Below are positions 27,063-34,998 of a stretch of 64,000 nt of DNA, piece after piece. Source of the DNA: Mycobacteroides franklinii (GTDB lineage Bacteria; Actinomycetota; Actinomycetes; Mycobacteriales; Mycobacteriaceae); NCBI RefSeq assembly GCF_002013895.1, contig NZ_MAFQ01000005.1, positions 1 to 64,000 on the forward strand, read 5' to 3'. Every line of letters begins with the position of its first letter. The stretch's first letter is position 1. The notes below the pieces were generated by a model. That model had not been told where the DNA came from. It ran no database searches and saw nothing but the letters and a program-made list of their open reading frames with translations. Made by a program: the position numbers and the translations under genes.

Positions 27063-27201
27063 TGTCCTCGGCCGCTATCCGCAGCGCGAGGGAGTAAACC
27101 ATCCGCCGAATGGCGGTCAATCGGTGTCTTGAAGGAAGGAGTGATTCGGTGCGGGCTGGCCCGCGATGTGGCCCGCAGATATGCGGGATGCCATGCCATC
27201 C

Positions 27202-27221
27202 TCTACCTGTTAGCAGGTAGA
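27202..27221. promoter_or_regulatory. Perfect 8-bp palindromic stem-loop
   Basis: tctacctg (27202-27209), a 4-base loop, caggtaga (27214-27221): a perfect inverted repeat in the gap between the divergent PaiB-type gene and the small secreted protein gene at 27317. It could be an operator or an RNA hairpin. The rest of 27063-27316 shows no gene. Confidence 0.4.
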
Positions 27222-27316
27222 GCAGAACACCCGTTAGCAGCGATGTTTTACCCCCTCAGTTCCCGAAGACTTTCACTAACACCGCGAATCTGCGGTATCT
27301 GTGAGAGGAGTGGGCC

Positions 27317-27628
27317 ATGGGTCTTCCGTCGAGGCGCGCCTGGTTGGCGGCGGCAGTGATTGCCCCTGCGTTTATCGCTGTTGGCGGGATGGGGCTGGGG
27401 TCAAGCTTGGATCATCCAGTCAGTCCAACACGAGTTGTATTGGCCAGCAATGACTCCGGGCCCAACAACCCGGATTCGGACATCAGTGGACCGTATGACT
27501 CGGACAAGACCAACATTGCGCCAAAGGCGCCGAGTAGTGGTACCGGAATGGAATGTGAAGACCAGGGCGTCGGCTGCGATCACGACCAGAGCGGTTCGGT
27601 GCTGTCGTCGGATAACGACGAGGTGTAA
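27317..27628 (+). CDS. Small secreted acidic protein
   Basis: Exported protein of 103 residues, not recognised. A signal peptide (MGLPSRRAWLAAAVIAPAF...) has a twin Arg followed by a hydrophobic core and ends near residue 28. The mature part is rich in Asp, Ser, Pro and Asn and probably unstructured, with two Cys (MECEDQGVGCDHD) that can pair. The ATG at 27317 has a gagaggag site about 8 bases upstream. It converges on the amidohydrolase gene 7 bp away. Mycobacteria encode many such small secreted proteins of unknown role. Confidence 0.65.
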   Translation: MGLPSRRAWLAAAVIAPAFIAVGGMGLGSSLDHPVSPTRVVLASNDSGPNNPDSDISGPYDSDKTNIAPKAPSSGTGMECEDQGVGCDHDQSGSVLSSDNDEV

Positions 27629-27635
27629 TAGCGGC

Positions 27636-28664
27636 TCACCGCGACGCCATCAGACGCGCGACACCGCGCATCATCGTGCGCCGCACGGTGTTCCGGAGGG
27701 TTCCCGCCAGCGACTGCGGCGCACTAGCGGGCGCGCTGCCCAGCCGGGGGAACAACGCCAGCGCATTACCGTGATCGATGGCGGCGCGGGTTGAGGCATC
27801 CAGCGGGTAGTTCTCCAAGCCCGCGGCGAACAGCTGCGAGGCAGGCAGTGGTGCGAACGGCCAGTCCGACCCGAACAGCACGTGGCCGGGGTCGGCGAAG
27901 GCCAGCAGGGACGGCAGGGCTGCCGGGCTGGAAGACAGCGCGGTGTCGAAGTAGAAGCCGGCGAAGTCCTCAAGACAGTCGGCGGGGCTTGCACCGGTGT
28001 CGCTGGTGATCGCGACGGCCATGCGGTGGCTGGCGTATGGCACGAATCCGCCGGCGTGGCTGAGGATGAATCTGATGTCTGGGTATTTCCTGCGAATACC
28101 GTTGCGTACCAGAAGATATGCCGCGCGCGTGGTGTCCAGGAGGAAGTCGGCCGCAAAGGGCAACACGCCATCGACAGCGGGGCCGGGTAGGTCTGCAGGG
28201 TGGATGAATACGACGGCTGAGCGGGCGTCGAGGGCGGCGAACAGATCGTCTTGCCCGTTCTGGCCGAGGTACACACCGTCGTTGTTGGCCAGTAATACCA
28301 CCCCGTCGGCATGCAGAACATCCAGTGCGCGAATGGTTTCGGTGACGGCGGCAGCGATGTGGGGCATAGGAGCGGTGGCGAAGAAGCCGAACCGATCGGG
28401 GTGATCGGCGACCACGGCCGCGGTGTAGTCGTTGAGGTCGCGGGCCAGTGCCGCGGCGTCGGTGGCGGTGGGCAAGAAGGTGGTACCAGGGGTGGACACC
28501 GACAGTATCGCCGTGGCCACGTTCAGCGCGGCCATCGTCTCAAGAGATGCCTCGGGGCTCCAGTCGGGCAGGGCTCGTCCGCCGGCCTCGTCAATACCTG
28601 CGTTCCGTAGCACCTCGCGGTACATGGTGGGGATGCAGTGGTGATGGGTGTCGATGCGCGCCAT
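27636..28664 (-). CDS. Amidohydrolase (ACMSD-like) family protein
   Basis: Metal-dependent TIM-barrel hydrolase of the amidohydrolase-2 family, 342 residues. The N-terminal metal motif reads IDTHHHCIP (residues 4-12). Later ligands fit FILSHAGGF (near 198-206) and the Asp in LFGSDWPF (near 262-269). The family includes ACMS decarboxylase, gamma-resorcylate decarboxylase and related C-C hydrolases acting on aromatic acids. A ggga site precedes the ATG. A 44-codon coding trace ends 11 bases upstream on the same strand. Confidence 0.87.
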   Translation of the reverse strand: MARIDTHHHCIPTMYREVLRNAGIDEAGGRALPDWSPEASLETMAALNVATAILSVSTPGTTFLPTATDAAALARDLNDYTAAVVADHPDRFGFFATAPMPHIAAAVTETIRALDVLHADGVVLLANNDGVYLGQNGQDDLFAALDARSAVVFIHPADLPGPAVDGVLPFAADFLLDTTRAAYLLVRNGIRRKYPDIRFILSHAGGFVPYASHRMAVAITSDTGASPADCLEDFAGFYFDTALSSSPAALPSLLAFADPGHVLFGSDWPFAPLPASQLFAAGLENYPLDASTRAAIDHGNALALFPRLGSAPASAPQSLAGTLRNTVRRTMMRGVARLMASR

Positions 28665-28675
28665 GGTGATATCCC

Positions 28676-28810
28676 TCAGTTGTCAGGTATGCCGGGCCGG
28701 GTCTTCACTCCGAAACCGACGACCATGATGACAGTGAGCGCCACCAACGGCATCCATAATGTGCCCAAGTATTCGACCGGCCTGGCCTTTTGACCGTTTG
28801 CGTCAGTCCA
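28676..28810 (-). pseudogene. Remnant of a single-pass membrane protein
   Basis: Open frame of 44 codons, closed upstream by an in-frame TGA (28811-28813) and without ATG or GTG near its beginning. It encodes a plausible C-terminal membrane helix (MPLVALTVIMVVGFGV) followed by KTRPGIPDN and stop. An ATG-ATG-GAC in another frame just upstream suggests a frameshifted start. The stop lies 11 bases before the amidohydrolase ATG, so it was or is the first cistron of that operon. Confidence 0.35.
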
Positions 28811-28837
28811 TCATAGGGGCCGTGTCACAAGGGCGGG

Positions 28838-28945
28838 ATGGATAACGAACACGAAATCCCCTTCTCGCTCGCGCGGCGCGTGAGGCAATTGAAACACGCC
28901 CGCAGCCTGATCGCCTGCGAAGTTCCCGAGCAGAGCGTCAAATAG
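28838..28945 (+). CDS. Possible small ORF (35 residues), likely gene fragment
   Basis: ATG at 28838 with gggcggg directly upstream, stop TAG 28943-28945. The product (MDNEHEIPFSLARRVRQLKH and 15 more residues) is charged and helical. A second, start-less coding trace follows in another frame at about 28972-29058 (RERDLLRTNGFEGLF...), reminiscent of a TetR N-terminus. The 28665-29058 region therefore looks like decayed genes rather than a functional locus. Confidence 0.3.
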   Translation: MDNEHEIPFSLARRVRQLKHARSLIACEVPEQSVK

Positions 28946-29058
28946 TCGAGAACATGACGGATAGTCATCCGGCGTGAGCGCGATCTATTGCGCACCAATG
29001 GTTTCGAAGGGCTATTCGACACTGTTGCTTTGCGCGAAATAGTGCCGCACGGCCCGGC

Positions 29059-29892
29059 CTACGTAATCGAGGCGATGGTGCTATCCGAAGCCGCCGGGGA
29101 CAGCAGATCGATTGCGGGTAGCAATGCGCGTAACACGGCGGGATTGACCTCTACCGGCTGATGGGTTATCGCCCGCAGGATCCAGCGGCCGGCCTCGTGG
29201 GCCGACAATGCCGCAGCATCATCGTATTCGGCTGTAGGGGCGATCATTTCGGTGCGGACCAGCGGGAAATGCACGTTGGTCGCGTGCACGTGGGGGTGCG
29301 GCCGCTCGGCGTTGAGGCTGCGTCCGAAGATGGCCAGCGCGCTCTTTGAGGCGGCGTATGCGGAGAACCGCGGAAATGTGTTGGCGTGCAGGGCCCATGT
29401 GCAGACGTTGACGAACTGGCCCCGTTCGCGCTCGATCATTCCGGGCAACAAACCCAGACTCAGCTGCACGGCCGCGAAGTAGTTCAGCGCCATGGTCCGC
29501 TGGTAGTCGTGCAGCCGGCCGGACGCATCGACGATGCGACGGCGGATCGAATGCCCGGCATTGTTGACCAATACATCCACGTCTTGGTCAGTGAGATCCT
29601 CTAGCAGTCGGGCGATTTCATCCTCGCCGGACAGGTCGCAGGCGCGCCACTCGCAGCCGGTCTCTGCCGCGAGTTTTTGCAGCTCGTCGACACGGCGGGC
29701 CACGCCGATGACCCGGGCTCCGCGAGCACGCAGTTGGGTGACACTCTCTCGGCCGATCCCGGCGGAGGCTCCGGTGATCACAACCGTGAGCTCGCTGACA
29801 TCACGGCCCGGGCCGGAAAGCATGGAGTCGACTCGGTCGGGAAGCAGCGTGCGGCGCTGGGCGAACTCTTGGACAGCACGGCGAACGGACAC
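29059..29892 (-). CDS. Short-chain dehydrogenase/reductase
   Basis: SDR-family NAD(P)-dependent oxidoreductase, 277 residues. The cofactor motif is TGASAGIG (about 41-48), the structural motif NNAG lies near 109-112, and the catalytic YAASK is near 177-181. The stretch that usually holds the catalytic Ser reads VNVCTWAL, so Thr may take the place of Ser. A 35-residue N-terminal extension precedes the Rossmann fold. It is divergent from the MerB-like gene, and a perfect palindrome at 29928-29949 lies between them. Substrate unknown. Confidence 0.88.
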   Translation of the reverse strand: MSVRRAVQEFAQRRTLLPDRVDSMLSGPGRDVSELTVVITGASAGIGRESVTQLRARGARVIGVARRVDELQKLAAETGCEWRACDLSGEDEIARLLEDLTDQDVDVLVNNAGHSIRRRIVDASGRLHDYQRTMALNYFAAVQLSLGLLPGMIERERGQFVNVCTWALHANTFPRFSAYAASKSALAIFGRSLNAERPHPHVHATNVHFPLVRTEMIAPTAEYDDAAALSAHEAGRWILRAITHQPVEVNPAVLRALLPAIDLLSPAASDSTIASIT

Positions 29893-29927
29893 GGGTTCCC
29901 TCTCAAGTGGTGACGGTCATGCGCCTC

Positions 29928-29949
29928 AATATGACCACACGGTCATATT
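29928..29949. promoter_or_regulatory. Perfect 22-bp palindrome, putative TetR-type operator
   Basis: aatatgacc (29928-29936), acac, ggtcatatt (29941-29949): both 9-base arms match perfectly. It lies in the divergent gap, 36 bp from the SDR start and 111 bp from the MerB-like start. The size and spacing fit a dimeric TetR operator. The TetR gene at 31574, two genes downstream, is the nearest candidate for the binding protein. Confidence 0.6.
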
Positions 29950-30059
29950 AGAGGTCTCAAGGGTGGTCGCGCAGGCGGGGTTGTCGAACGGGGGAAGCGC
30001 CGCTACTGTGTGCAGTGATTGAAAAGTGATCAGTGTTCACTATTGCGATGGAGGTGCAC

Positions 30060-30905
30060 GTGGCAGTACTCAGTGACCGGGCACGGTTGGTTCGTCAGCG
30101 CGTCATGACCGAAGTCCGGAGCCATGGAACCGCGCCGACAATCGCTGAGCTGCTCGCCGAGTTCGCAATGCCCGAGAAGGAACTGGCTCCGCTGCTGCGC
30201 GACTTAGAGGGAGCAATCTGCCTCGCACGCCAGGATGAAGAACACGCAGACGCCGTGACATTCCAGGACGAGGTGCTCGCCGAGCCGCAGCCGCCGCTTG
30301 GCGAACTGGTGTATGCCCGGCCATTCGCGACATTCAAGAACCACTACGCGATCACCGTTGCGGGCCAGCAGAAGTGGTATGCGGAATGCGCGGTCGAAGC
30401 GTGCGCGATATCGGGGCAATTCCCTGGTGCCGAGGTGATTGTGGATTCCGTGTGCCGGCAGACGAAACAGCCTGTGCGGCTTATCGGACGCGATGGTCTC
30501 CTCGTGGACTACGAGCCACATTCACTGCGAGTGCACCTGGGATATCCGGTTCGTGAGATGCCGCATCGGGTAGTCGGCTGGTGCGACTACAACAGCTTCT
30601 TTGCCTCCGAGGATGCGGCAATCCAGTGGAAAGCGGCACACCCCGGAATCGATGGAATCACGCGGTCACCCGAGGAAATGGCTTGCCTGATAACCGGTTC
30701 GATTGCGCAGGGGCGTCACCACTATGACTATCAACCCACACTGCCGGTCCTGACGTTGGTGCGACGGCTGCGGGAGATGGGCCTTGCCCGCACCACGCGT
30801 TCGGGATTACCCATACCGGAGCGATTTTGGCTGCCGACGCCGAAGATGCTTTCCAGCTGGCGACGAAATGGGCTGGGCAACTTCATCCGAGTGCGATTCC
30901 GCTGA
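30060..30905 (+). CDS. Organomercurial lyase (MerB)-like protein
   Basis: MerB-family protein, 281 residues from the GTG at 30060 (ggagg site 5 bases upstream). A winged-helix-like N-terminal half (1-75) precedes the MerB core. MerB breaks carbon-mercury bonds using Cys96, Asp99 and Cys159 (E. coli plasmid numbering). Here Cys110 in ECAVEA and Cys175 in GWCDYNSFFAS align with the two Cys with similar spacing, and the Asp position reads Glu113. No merA, merR or mercury transport gene is nearby. It begins a run with a DinB-like gene and a TetR gene, so another substrate or role is possible. Confidence 0.7.
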   Translation: MAVLSDRARLVRQRVMTEVRSHGTAPTIAELLAEFAMPEKELAPLLRDLEGAICLARQDEEHADAVTFQDEVLAEPQPPLGELVYARPFATFKNHYAITVAGQQKWYAECAVEACAISGQFPGAEVIVDSVCRQTKQPVRLIGRDGLLVDYEPHSLRVHLGYPVREMPHRVVGWCDYNSFFASEDAAIQWKAAHPGIDGITRSPEEMACLITGSIAQGRHHYDYQPTLPVLTLVRRLREMGLARTTRSGLPIPERFWLPTPKMLSSWRRNGLGNFIRVRFR

Positions 30906-30929
30906 GTGACGAGATAACAGGAGGTATGG

Positions 30930-31553
30930 ATGTCTCGCGCCGAAGTGTACGCAATGGTTCAGCAGGAGAAGCGTGATCTCGCGGCACTTCTGCGTGAGCT
31001 GTCCCCGCAGGAATGGGAGTCGCCGTCGTTATGCGCGGGCTGGCGGGTACGCGACGTGGTGGCCCATGTGCTGTATGACGGAACCCCGTTGCCCAAGTAC
31101 GCCTATGAAGTCATTCGAGTGCGTGGCTCGGCCGACAAGCTGAATCAGCTCTACCTCGACCGAGCGCGAGAATGGTCGGCGGATGTGTTGCTCTCTATCT
31201 TCGAATCCACCATCGACAGAAGCTATTCGGCGAAGATCCAACCAAAGTTGGTCCTTGCCGACCTGCTCATTCATCACCAAGACATCCGACGCCCGTTGAA
31301 TCGTCCGCGCACGGTACCCGAGGGCACGCTGCGAACAGTGCTGGACAATCCGGACCCCTTCATTCATTCCAAGCGGCGAATCAGGGGACTGCGCTGGGCT
31401 GCTACTGACGTGGAGTGGACCTACGGCAGCGGACCTGAGGTTTACGGTCCCGGCGAGGCAATTGTGATGGCAGTAGGAGGCCGCCCGAGCGCGTTGGCTC
31501 AGCTCGCCGGTGCAGGAATGGACGTACTCCGCTCTAGGCTTGGAGACAAGTGA
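30930..31553 (+). CDS. Maleylpyruvate isomerase/DinB-like mycothiol-type protein
   Basis: Protein of the DinB/MDMPI fold (TIGR03083-type), 207 residues. The metal site fits His46 in VVAHVL and the His pair in LLIHHQD near 113-117; the CAGWRVRDVV segment (35-44) is the family hallmark. Actinobacterial members include mycothiol-dependent maleylpyruvate isomerase and mycothiol S-transferases, so a thiol-transfer detoxification role is likely. An aggagg site lies a few bases upstream of the ATG. It sits between the MerB-like and TetR genes and is probably cotranscribed (gaps 24 and 20 bp). Confidence 0.82.
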   Translation: MSRAEVYAMVQQEKRDLAALLRELSPQEWESPSLCAGWRVRDVVAHVLYDGTPLPKYAYEVIRVRGSADKLNQLYLDRAREWSADVLLSIFESTIDRSYSAKIQPKLVLADLLIHHQDIRRPLNRPRTVPEGTLRTVLDNPDPFIHSKRRIRGLRWAATDVEWTYGSGPEVYGPGEAIVMAVGGRPSALAQLAGAGMDVLRSRLGDK

Positions 31554-31573
31554 GCACGGCGTGAGGATTTGAT

Positions 31574-32302
31574 GTGTCGACCCGGATGAATGCTGCGGAT
31601 GTGCCTGCGACGAGGCGGGCCCGACAACGCGTGCAGACAACTGACGAGATCAAGGCGCACGCACGAAAGCAGCTCGCGGACGGTGGGACGGGCGCTCTGT
31701 CTTTGCGGGGGATAGCGCGGGAGATGGGCATGGCGCCCGCTGCGTTATTCCGCTACTTCGAGACGCAGGCGGCGTTGATCACTGCGCTATGCGTTGACGC
31801 CAATTGTGCTCTCGCCGAGGCGATGAGCGACGGCCAAAAGACCGTGCCCGAGGCAGATTCGGCGACGAGATTGCGCGGGGCATTCACGGCGGCGCGCCGC
31901 TGGGCGCTCGCATACCCCGGGGATTTCGCACTATTGAGCGGAACCCCCATACCGGGTTTTGCCGCGCAACCGTCCGAAACAGGTCCTGCCGCAATGAGGG
32001 TGATTGCATCCTTTATGGATGCTTACCTCAGCGCGGTGGGCGCAGGCGAGGCAGTTCCGCATCGGACAAGATTCCGTCCGTCGGCTCCGGGGCCGCTCCT
32101 CGCCGCAATGTTCGGTGACGGCGCTGCCCTGCCGGTCGACCCGGCGATCGTCGGTATCGGGATCTTTGCGTGGGCGTCGATTACTGGGTACCTCGCCGGT
32201 GAAGTATTCGGCAGCCTCGGGGAGCTTGTCGCAGATTGCGATGCTCTCTACGACGATCACGTCGATACCGTCCTGTGCGGTATGGGTTTCGCCGACATCT
32301 GA
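31574..32302 (+). CDS. TetR-family regulator
   Basis: TetR regulator of 242 residues with a GTG start. The HTH spans about residues 25-70 (GGTGALSLRGIAREMGMAPA, then LFRYFETQAALI). The C-terminal half resembles the WHG-type TetR domain. It closes the run of three plus-strand genes starting with the MerB-like gene. The perfect palindrome at 29928-29949 upstream of that run is the most plausible binding site. It converges on the PPE gene. Confidence 0.85.
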   Translation: MSTRMNAADVPATRRARQRVQTTDEIKAHARKQLADGGTGALSLRGIAREMGMAPAALFRYFETQAALITALCVDANCALAEAMSDGQKTVPEADSATRLRGAFTAARRWALAYPGDFALLSGTPIPGFAAQPSETGPAAMRVIASFMDAYLSAVGAGEAVPHRTRFRPSAPGPLLAAMFGDGAALPVDPAIVGIGIFAWASITGYLAGEVFGSLGELVADCDALYDDHVDTVLCGMGFADI

Positions 32303-32347
32303 GCTACCGCGGATGAGCCGGCGGCCCAGACACTGGTGTTTGCGCTG

Positions 32348-33850
32348 TCAGCGTGTCTCGTGGTCGCCGTCCGCGGCGTCCCAGGTTCCCGGCAGCATCG
32401 GGATGGTCCGGTTCTCGTGCACGTCCCCGCTGAGGGTGGACAGGCCGGCGGCCTCGATGGTCGGTGATGTTGGGTGGACGCCCGCAAAGCCGAGCCGTCC
32501 GTTGCCGGTGGTGGACGCGGTGACAGAGACGGAATCGTCAGGGCCGGAGGGGATGTTGTCGTCCATGGTGGCGTACTCGTGGCGATAGCCGCGGTCCTCG
32601 ATGGTCCTGCGACGTCGCCTGCGGCTCCTGGCCATTCCGGGGTTGCAGGCCAGTGCGGCAGCGGCCGCGACGGCACTGCTCGGCGCGTGTGCCGTGGCCC
32701 CGGTGCTCTGACCCATGGTCGGTCCGAACCCGAATCCGGGACCGTCGCCTCGAACGGCGTAACCCAGGCCTTCGGCACCGGCGGGAGGTGGCGTGGGCGC
32801 CGGGGCAGAGCTGGGCGTCACCGTGGATGTGGAGCTCGGGGTGGGTGCGGCGCTGCTCGCCGGTGCCGCCGGCGCACCGCCCATCGCGACCGCGTGCGGC
32901 TGGTCAACGCGCGCGGGGGCAGCCTCGGCCGGCACATCGGCCGGCGGGACTTCGGGCATCTGGGACAGTCCGGCCAGGGTGATGGCGAGGGGGAGCGTTA
33001 TCCCTGCCGCGGGGCCCAAGACTGCCGCGTAGAGAGGCGTTCCCATCACGCCGAATGTTGCGGCGTAGGCGAATACGAAGAACAGCGGCTGCCAGGTAAC
33101 CAAGGCTGCCGCCGGGTTGGTGGAGAAATCGATGATGATCCGGACAATCGTGCCGACGGGGTCGGTGATCAGTCCCTTGAGCGCGCGATACATGCCCAGG
33201 AAGTGTTGCGAGTTCTTCAGCAACATCTCGATGGGATCGTTCGGATCGGGCACGATCGGTGGTGGCTTCGTTGCGTCCTGGGCCGCGGCCCGTGCGACGG
33301 TACGACTCTCCGGCGTGAGCACGGGTGGCGCGAGAGTCGTTGGCGGCGCTGACGATAACGAGGTCTCGGAGACGGCCTGATAAGTGCTCATCACGGTGGC
33401 GGCCTGTATCCACATCCGGATGTAGTCGGCTTCGTTCAGGGCGATGGGAATGGTGTTGATACCAAAGAAATTGGTACCCACCAGCGCGCCGTGCGTCGCG
33501 TGGTTCGCGGCGAGTTCGACGAGGGTGGGCATGGTGGCCAGTGCTTCGCTATAGGCCGTTGCCGCGGTCTCGGTCTGGGCGGCCACCCCGGCGCTGACGG
33601 CGCTGGTCTGCTGCAGCCAACTCAGGTAGGGCACATGTGCGCCCTGGTATTGCTCGGCGCTCGGTCCGTTCCAGGAGCCGGCCCGCACCGTACCGAGTGT
33701 GGTGGTGAGTTCGTTTGCTGCCGAGGAGTATTCAGTGCTCAGTGAGCGCCAGGCGTCTGCCGCCGCGAAGAGCGATCCGGGGCCGGGGCCGCTGCTGAGC
33801 AAGGCCGAATGCACTTCAGGAGGAGCTGCCATCCACAGCGGGGCCGTCAT
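32348..33850 (-). CDS. PPE-family protein, PPW subgroup
   Basis: PPE protein of 500 residues. The PPE domain (1-180) starts [15 protein letters not shown] and has the [10 protein letters not shown] motif near 59-68. The C-terminus carries the PPW-type signature: [17 protein letters not shown] followed by PMLPGTWD near 480-490. A hydrophobic central region and a basic stretch ([11 protein letters not shown]) separate them. PPE proteins are normally secreted with a PE partner by ESX systems; no PE gene or ESX gene is visible nearby. The upstream region holds an IdeR-type iron box between promoter elements, so expression is probably induced by iron starvation, as for PPE37 in M. tuberculosis. 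Confidence 0.93.
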   Translation of the reverse strand: MTAPLWMAAPPEVHSALLSSGPGPGSLFAAADAWRSLSTEYSSAANELTTTLGTVRAGSWNGPSAEQYQGAHVPYLSWLQQTSAVSAGVAAQTETAATAYSEALATMPTLVELAANHATHGALVGTNFFGINTIPIALNEADYIRMWIQAATVMSTYQAVSETSLSSAPPTTLAPPVLTPESRTVARAAAQDATKPPPIVPDPNDPIEMLLKNSQHFLGMYRALKGLITDPVGTIVRIIIDFSTNPAAALVTWQPLFFVFAYAATFGVMGTPLYAAVLGPAAGITLPLAITLAGLSQMPEVPPADVPAEAAPARVDQPHAVAMGGAPAAPASSAAPTPSSTSTVTPSSAPAPTPPPAGAEGLGYAVRGDGPGFGFGPTMGQSTGATAHAPSSAVAAAAALACNPGMARSRRRRRRTIEDRGYRHEYATMDDNIPSGPDDSVSVTASTTGNGRLGFAGVHPTSPTIEAAGLSTLSGDVHENRTIPMLPGTWDAADGDHETR

Positions 33851-33995
33851 GATTCGTTGCCCGCCTCGCCCATCGAATCGACTGTGCGGGAATCAATTTC
33901 GTTAGTCATCATTGACCGGTTTCCAGGACCACGGACGGGCTACCTGGCGTCTCCTCTCCAGTGCTCGCCGACCGCGCCATGAAATCGGGTCAGCC

Positions 33996-34023
33996 AATGT
34001 AGGTTAGCGTAACCTTCTTTCAA
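33996..34023 (-). promoter_or_regulatory. IdeR-type iron box inside a promoter for the PPE gene
   Basis: aggtta-gcg-taacct (34001-34015) is a perfect inverted repeat matching the core of the DtxR/IdeR consensus TTAGGTTAGGCTAACCTAA (14 of 19 positions over 33999-34017). On the minus strand it lies between a -35-like TTGAAA (34018-34023) and a -10-like TACATT (33996-34001) with 16 bases between. The transcript would read toward the PPE start at 33850, with a leader of about 140 bases. No other gene occupies 33851-34125. Confidence 0.75.
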
Positions 34024-34125
34024 ATTGTGAGGTCCCTGTGAGGGCGCTTTTGATCTAGTTGCGGTACTCGAGCCGGATTCCTCTGAGGCTGGCGCGCTGG
34101 CGGGCCGGAACTGCGCCCTTGTGCG

Positions 34126-34923
34126 TCACCGAGGCAAAGACCACTGTCCGAAATCAGTTGCTAGAACATCGTCGACGTCAACGTGTACGTCGTCGATGAG
34201 CGGCCCGGGATTGGCCTCGGTGTTGACCGCGGTTTGATACAGGACCGCGGCCGGCTCGCGCATCCCAGCCGACCATGCCCGCGTCTGCCAGGCCCACCGA
34301 TATCCGGCAGTCGTCGAATGCCCGATCACATCGTCGCCGATCGCCCAGGCACAGGCCCGCGCGTGCCCGTAGATACCGGTCCGGCGAACGCCCAGTACCG
34401 AGTTGATGCCCCGGAACCATTGGACCGCCAGGGTCTTCCAGGCCTTCTCGTCGATGTCCTCGTCGACACTGAAGAAGATCGGCGCGGACGCCGGACCGCC
34501 GGCGGCGCCGTGCAGACGTAGCGCGGTCTGCGCATCGGCAACACCGCCGTCGTAGCCGCGGGTGAAGTCCGACGGGGTGGGCCACCCCGGCTTGCCGTAT
34601 TGATAGCAGCTCACGACGTGCAGCCCGGCCGCGCGTAGTCCGTCGGTGTACTCACGGGTGACGGGTTTGAAGTCAAAGGTCGCACCCGGCCGCAGCTCGG
34701 ATACGTAGACGAGAGCACCGGCGTAACCCGCCTCTTTGATCTGATCCGGAGTGACCAGCCGCTCGGTGAAATCGATCAGCCGCAGTCCGTCCGCCGAGGC
34801 GCGCGGCGCGGTGAGAATCGGAAGACCCAAGAGTATCGGCGCTGCCAAGGCGTATCGGAGCGCGTCACGTCGCGATACGAAGGATGTTGCACCGTGCTGA
34901 TCGGACGCCGACGAGTCGTGCAC
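34126..34923 (-). CDS. Tat-exported DUF1906 protein, second paralogue
   Basis: Second DUF1906/Rv2525c-like protein, 265 residues. The Tat signal SRRDALRYALAAPILLGLP lies at about residues 18-36, with cleavage after PRASA (44). It shares long near-identical stretches with the 4948-5760 protein (for example SDFTRG-DGGV-DA and QWFRGINSVLGV-RTGIYG). The FSVDEDID segment replaces FSVDDDIN. The family has a glycoside-hydrolase-like fold and a role in the cell envelope, with no known substrate. Monocistronic; 75 bp separate it from the divergent ABC-F gene. Confidence 0.88.
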   Translation of the reverse strand: MHDSSASDQHGATSFVSRRDALRYALAAPILLGLPILTAPRASADGLRLIDFTERLVTPDQIKEAGYAGALVYVSELRPGATFDFKPVTREYTDGLRAAGLHVVSCYQYGKPGWPTPSDFTRGYDGGVADAQTALRLHGAAGGPASAPIFFSVDEDIDEKAWKTLAVQWFRGINSVLGVRRTGIYGHARACAWAIGDDVIGHSTTAGYRWAWQTRAWSAGMREPAAVLYQTAVNTEANPGPLIDDVHVDVDDVLATDFGQWSLPR

Positions 34924-34998
34924 GGCGTGATGCTAACAAGGCTCGAGGCTCCGGTGTGCGTGGATTCAATCGCCCCAGGGTGATGCGACGATGGACCG

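Noticed and set aside
30060..30905. Functional mercury resistance locus
   Set aside because: Only a MerB-like protein is present; there is no merA, merR or transporter, and one catalytic position is altered.
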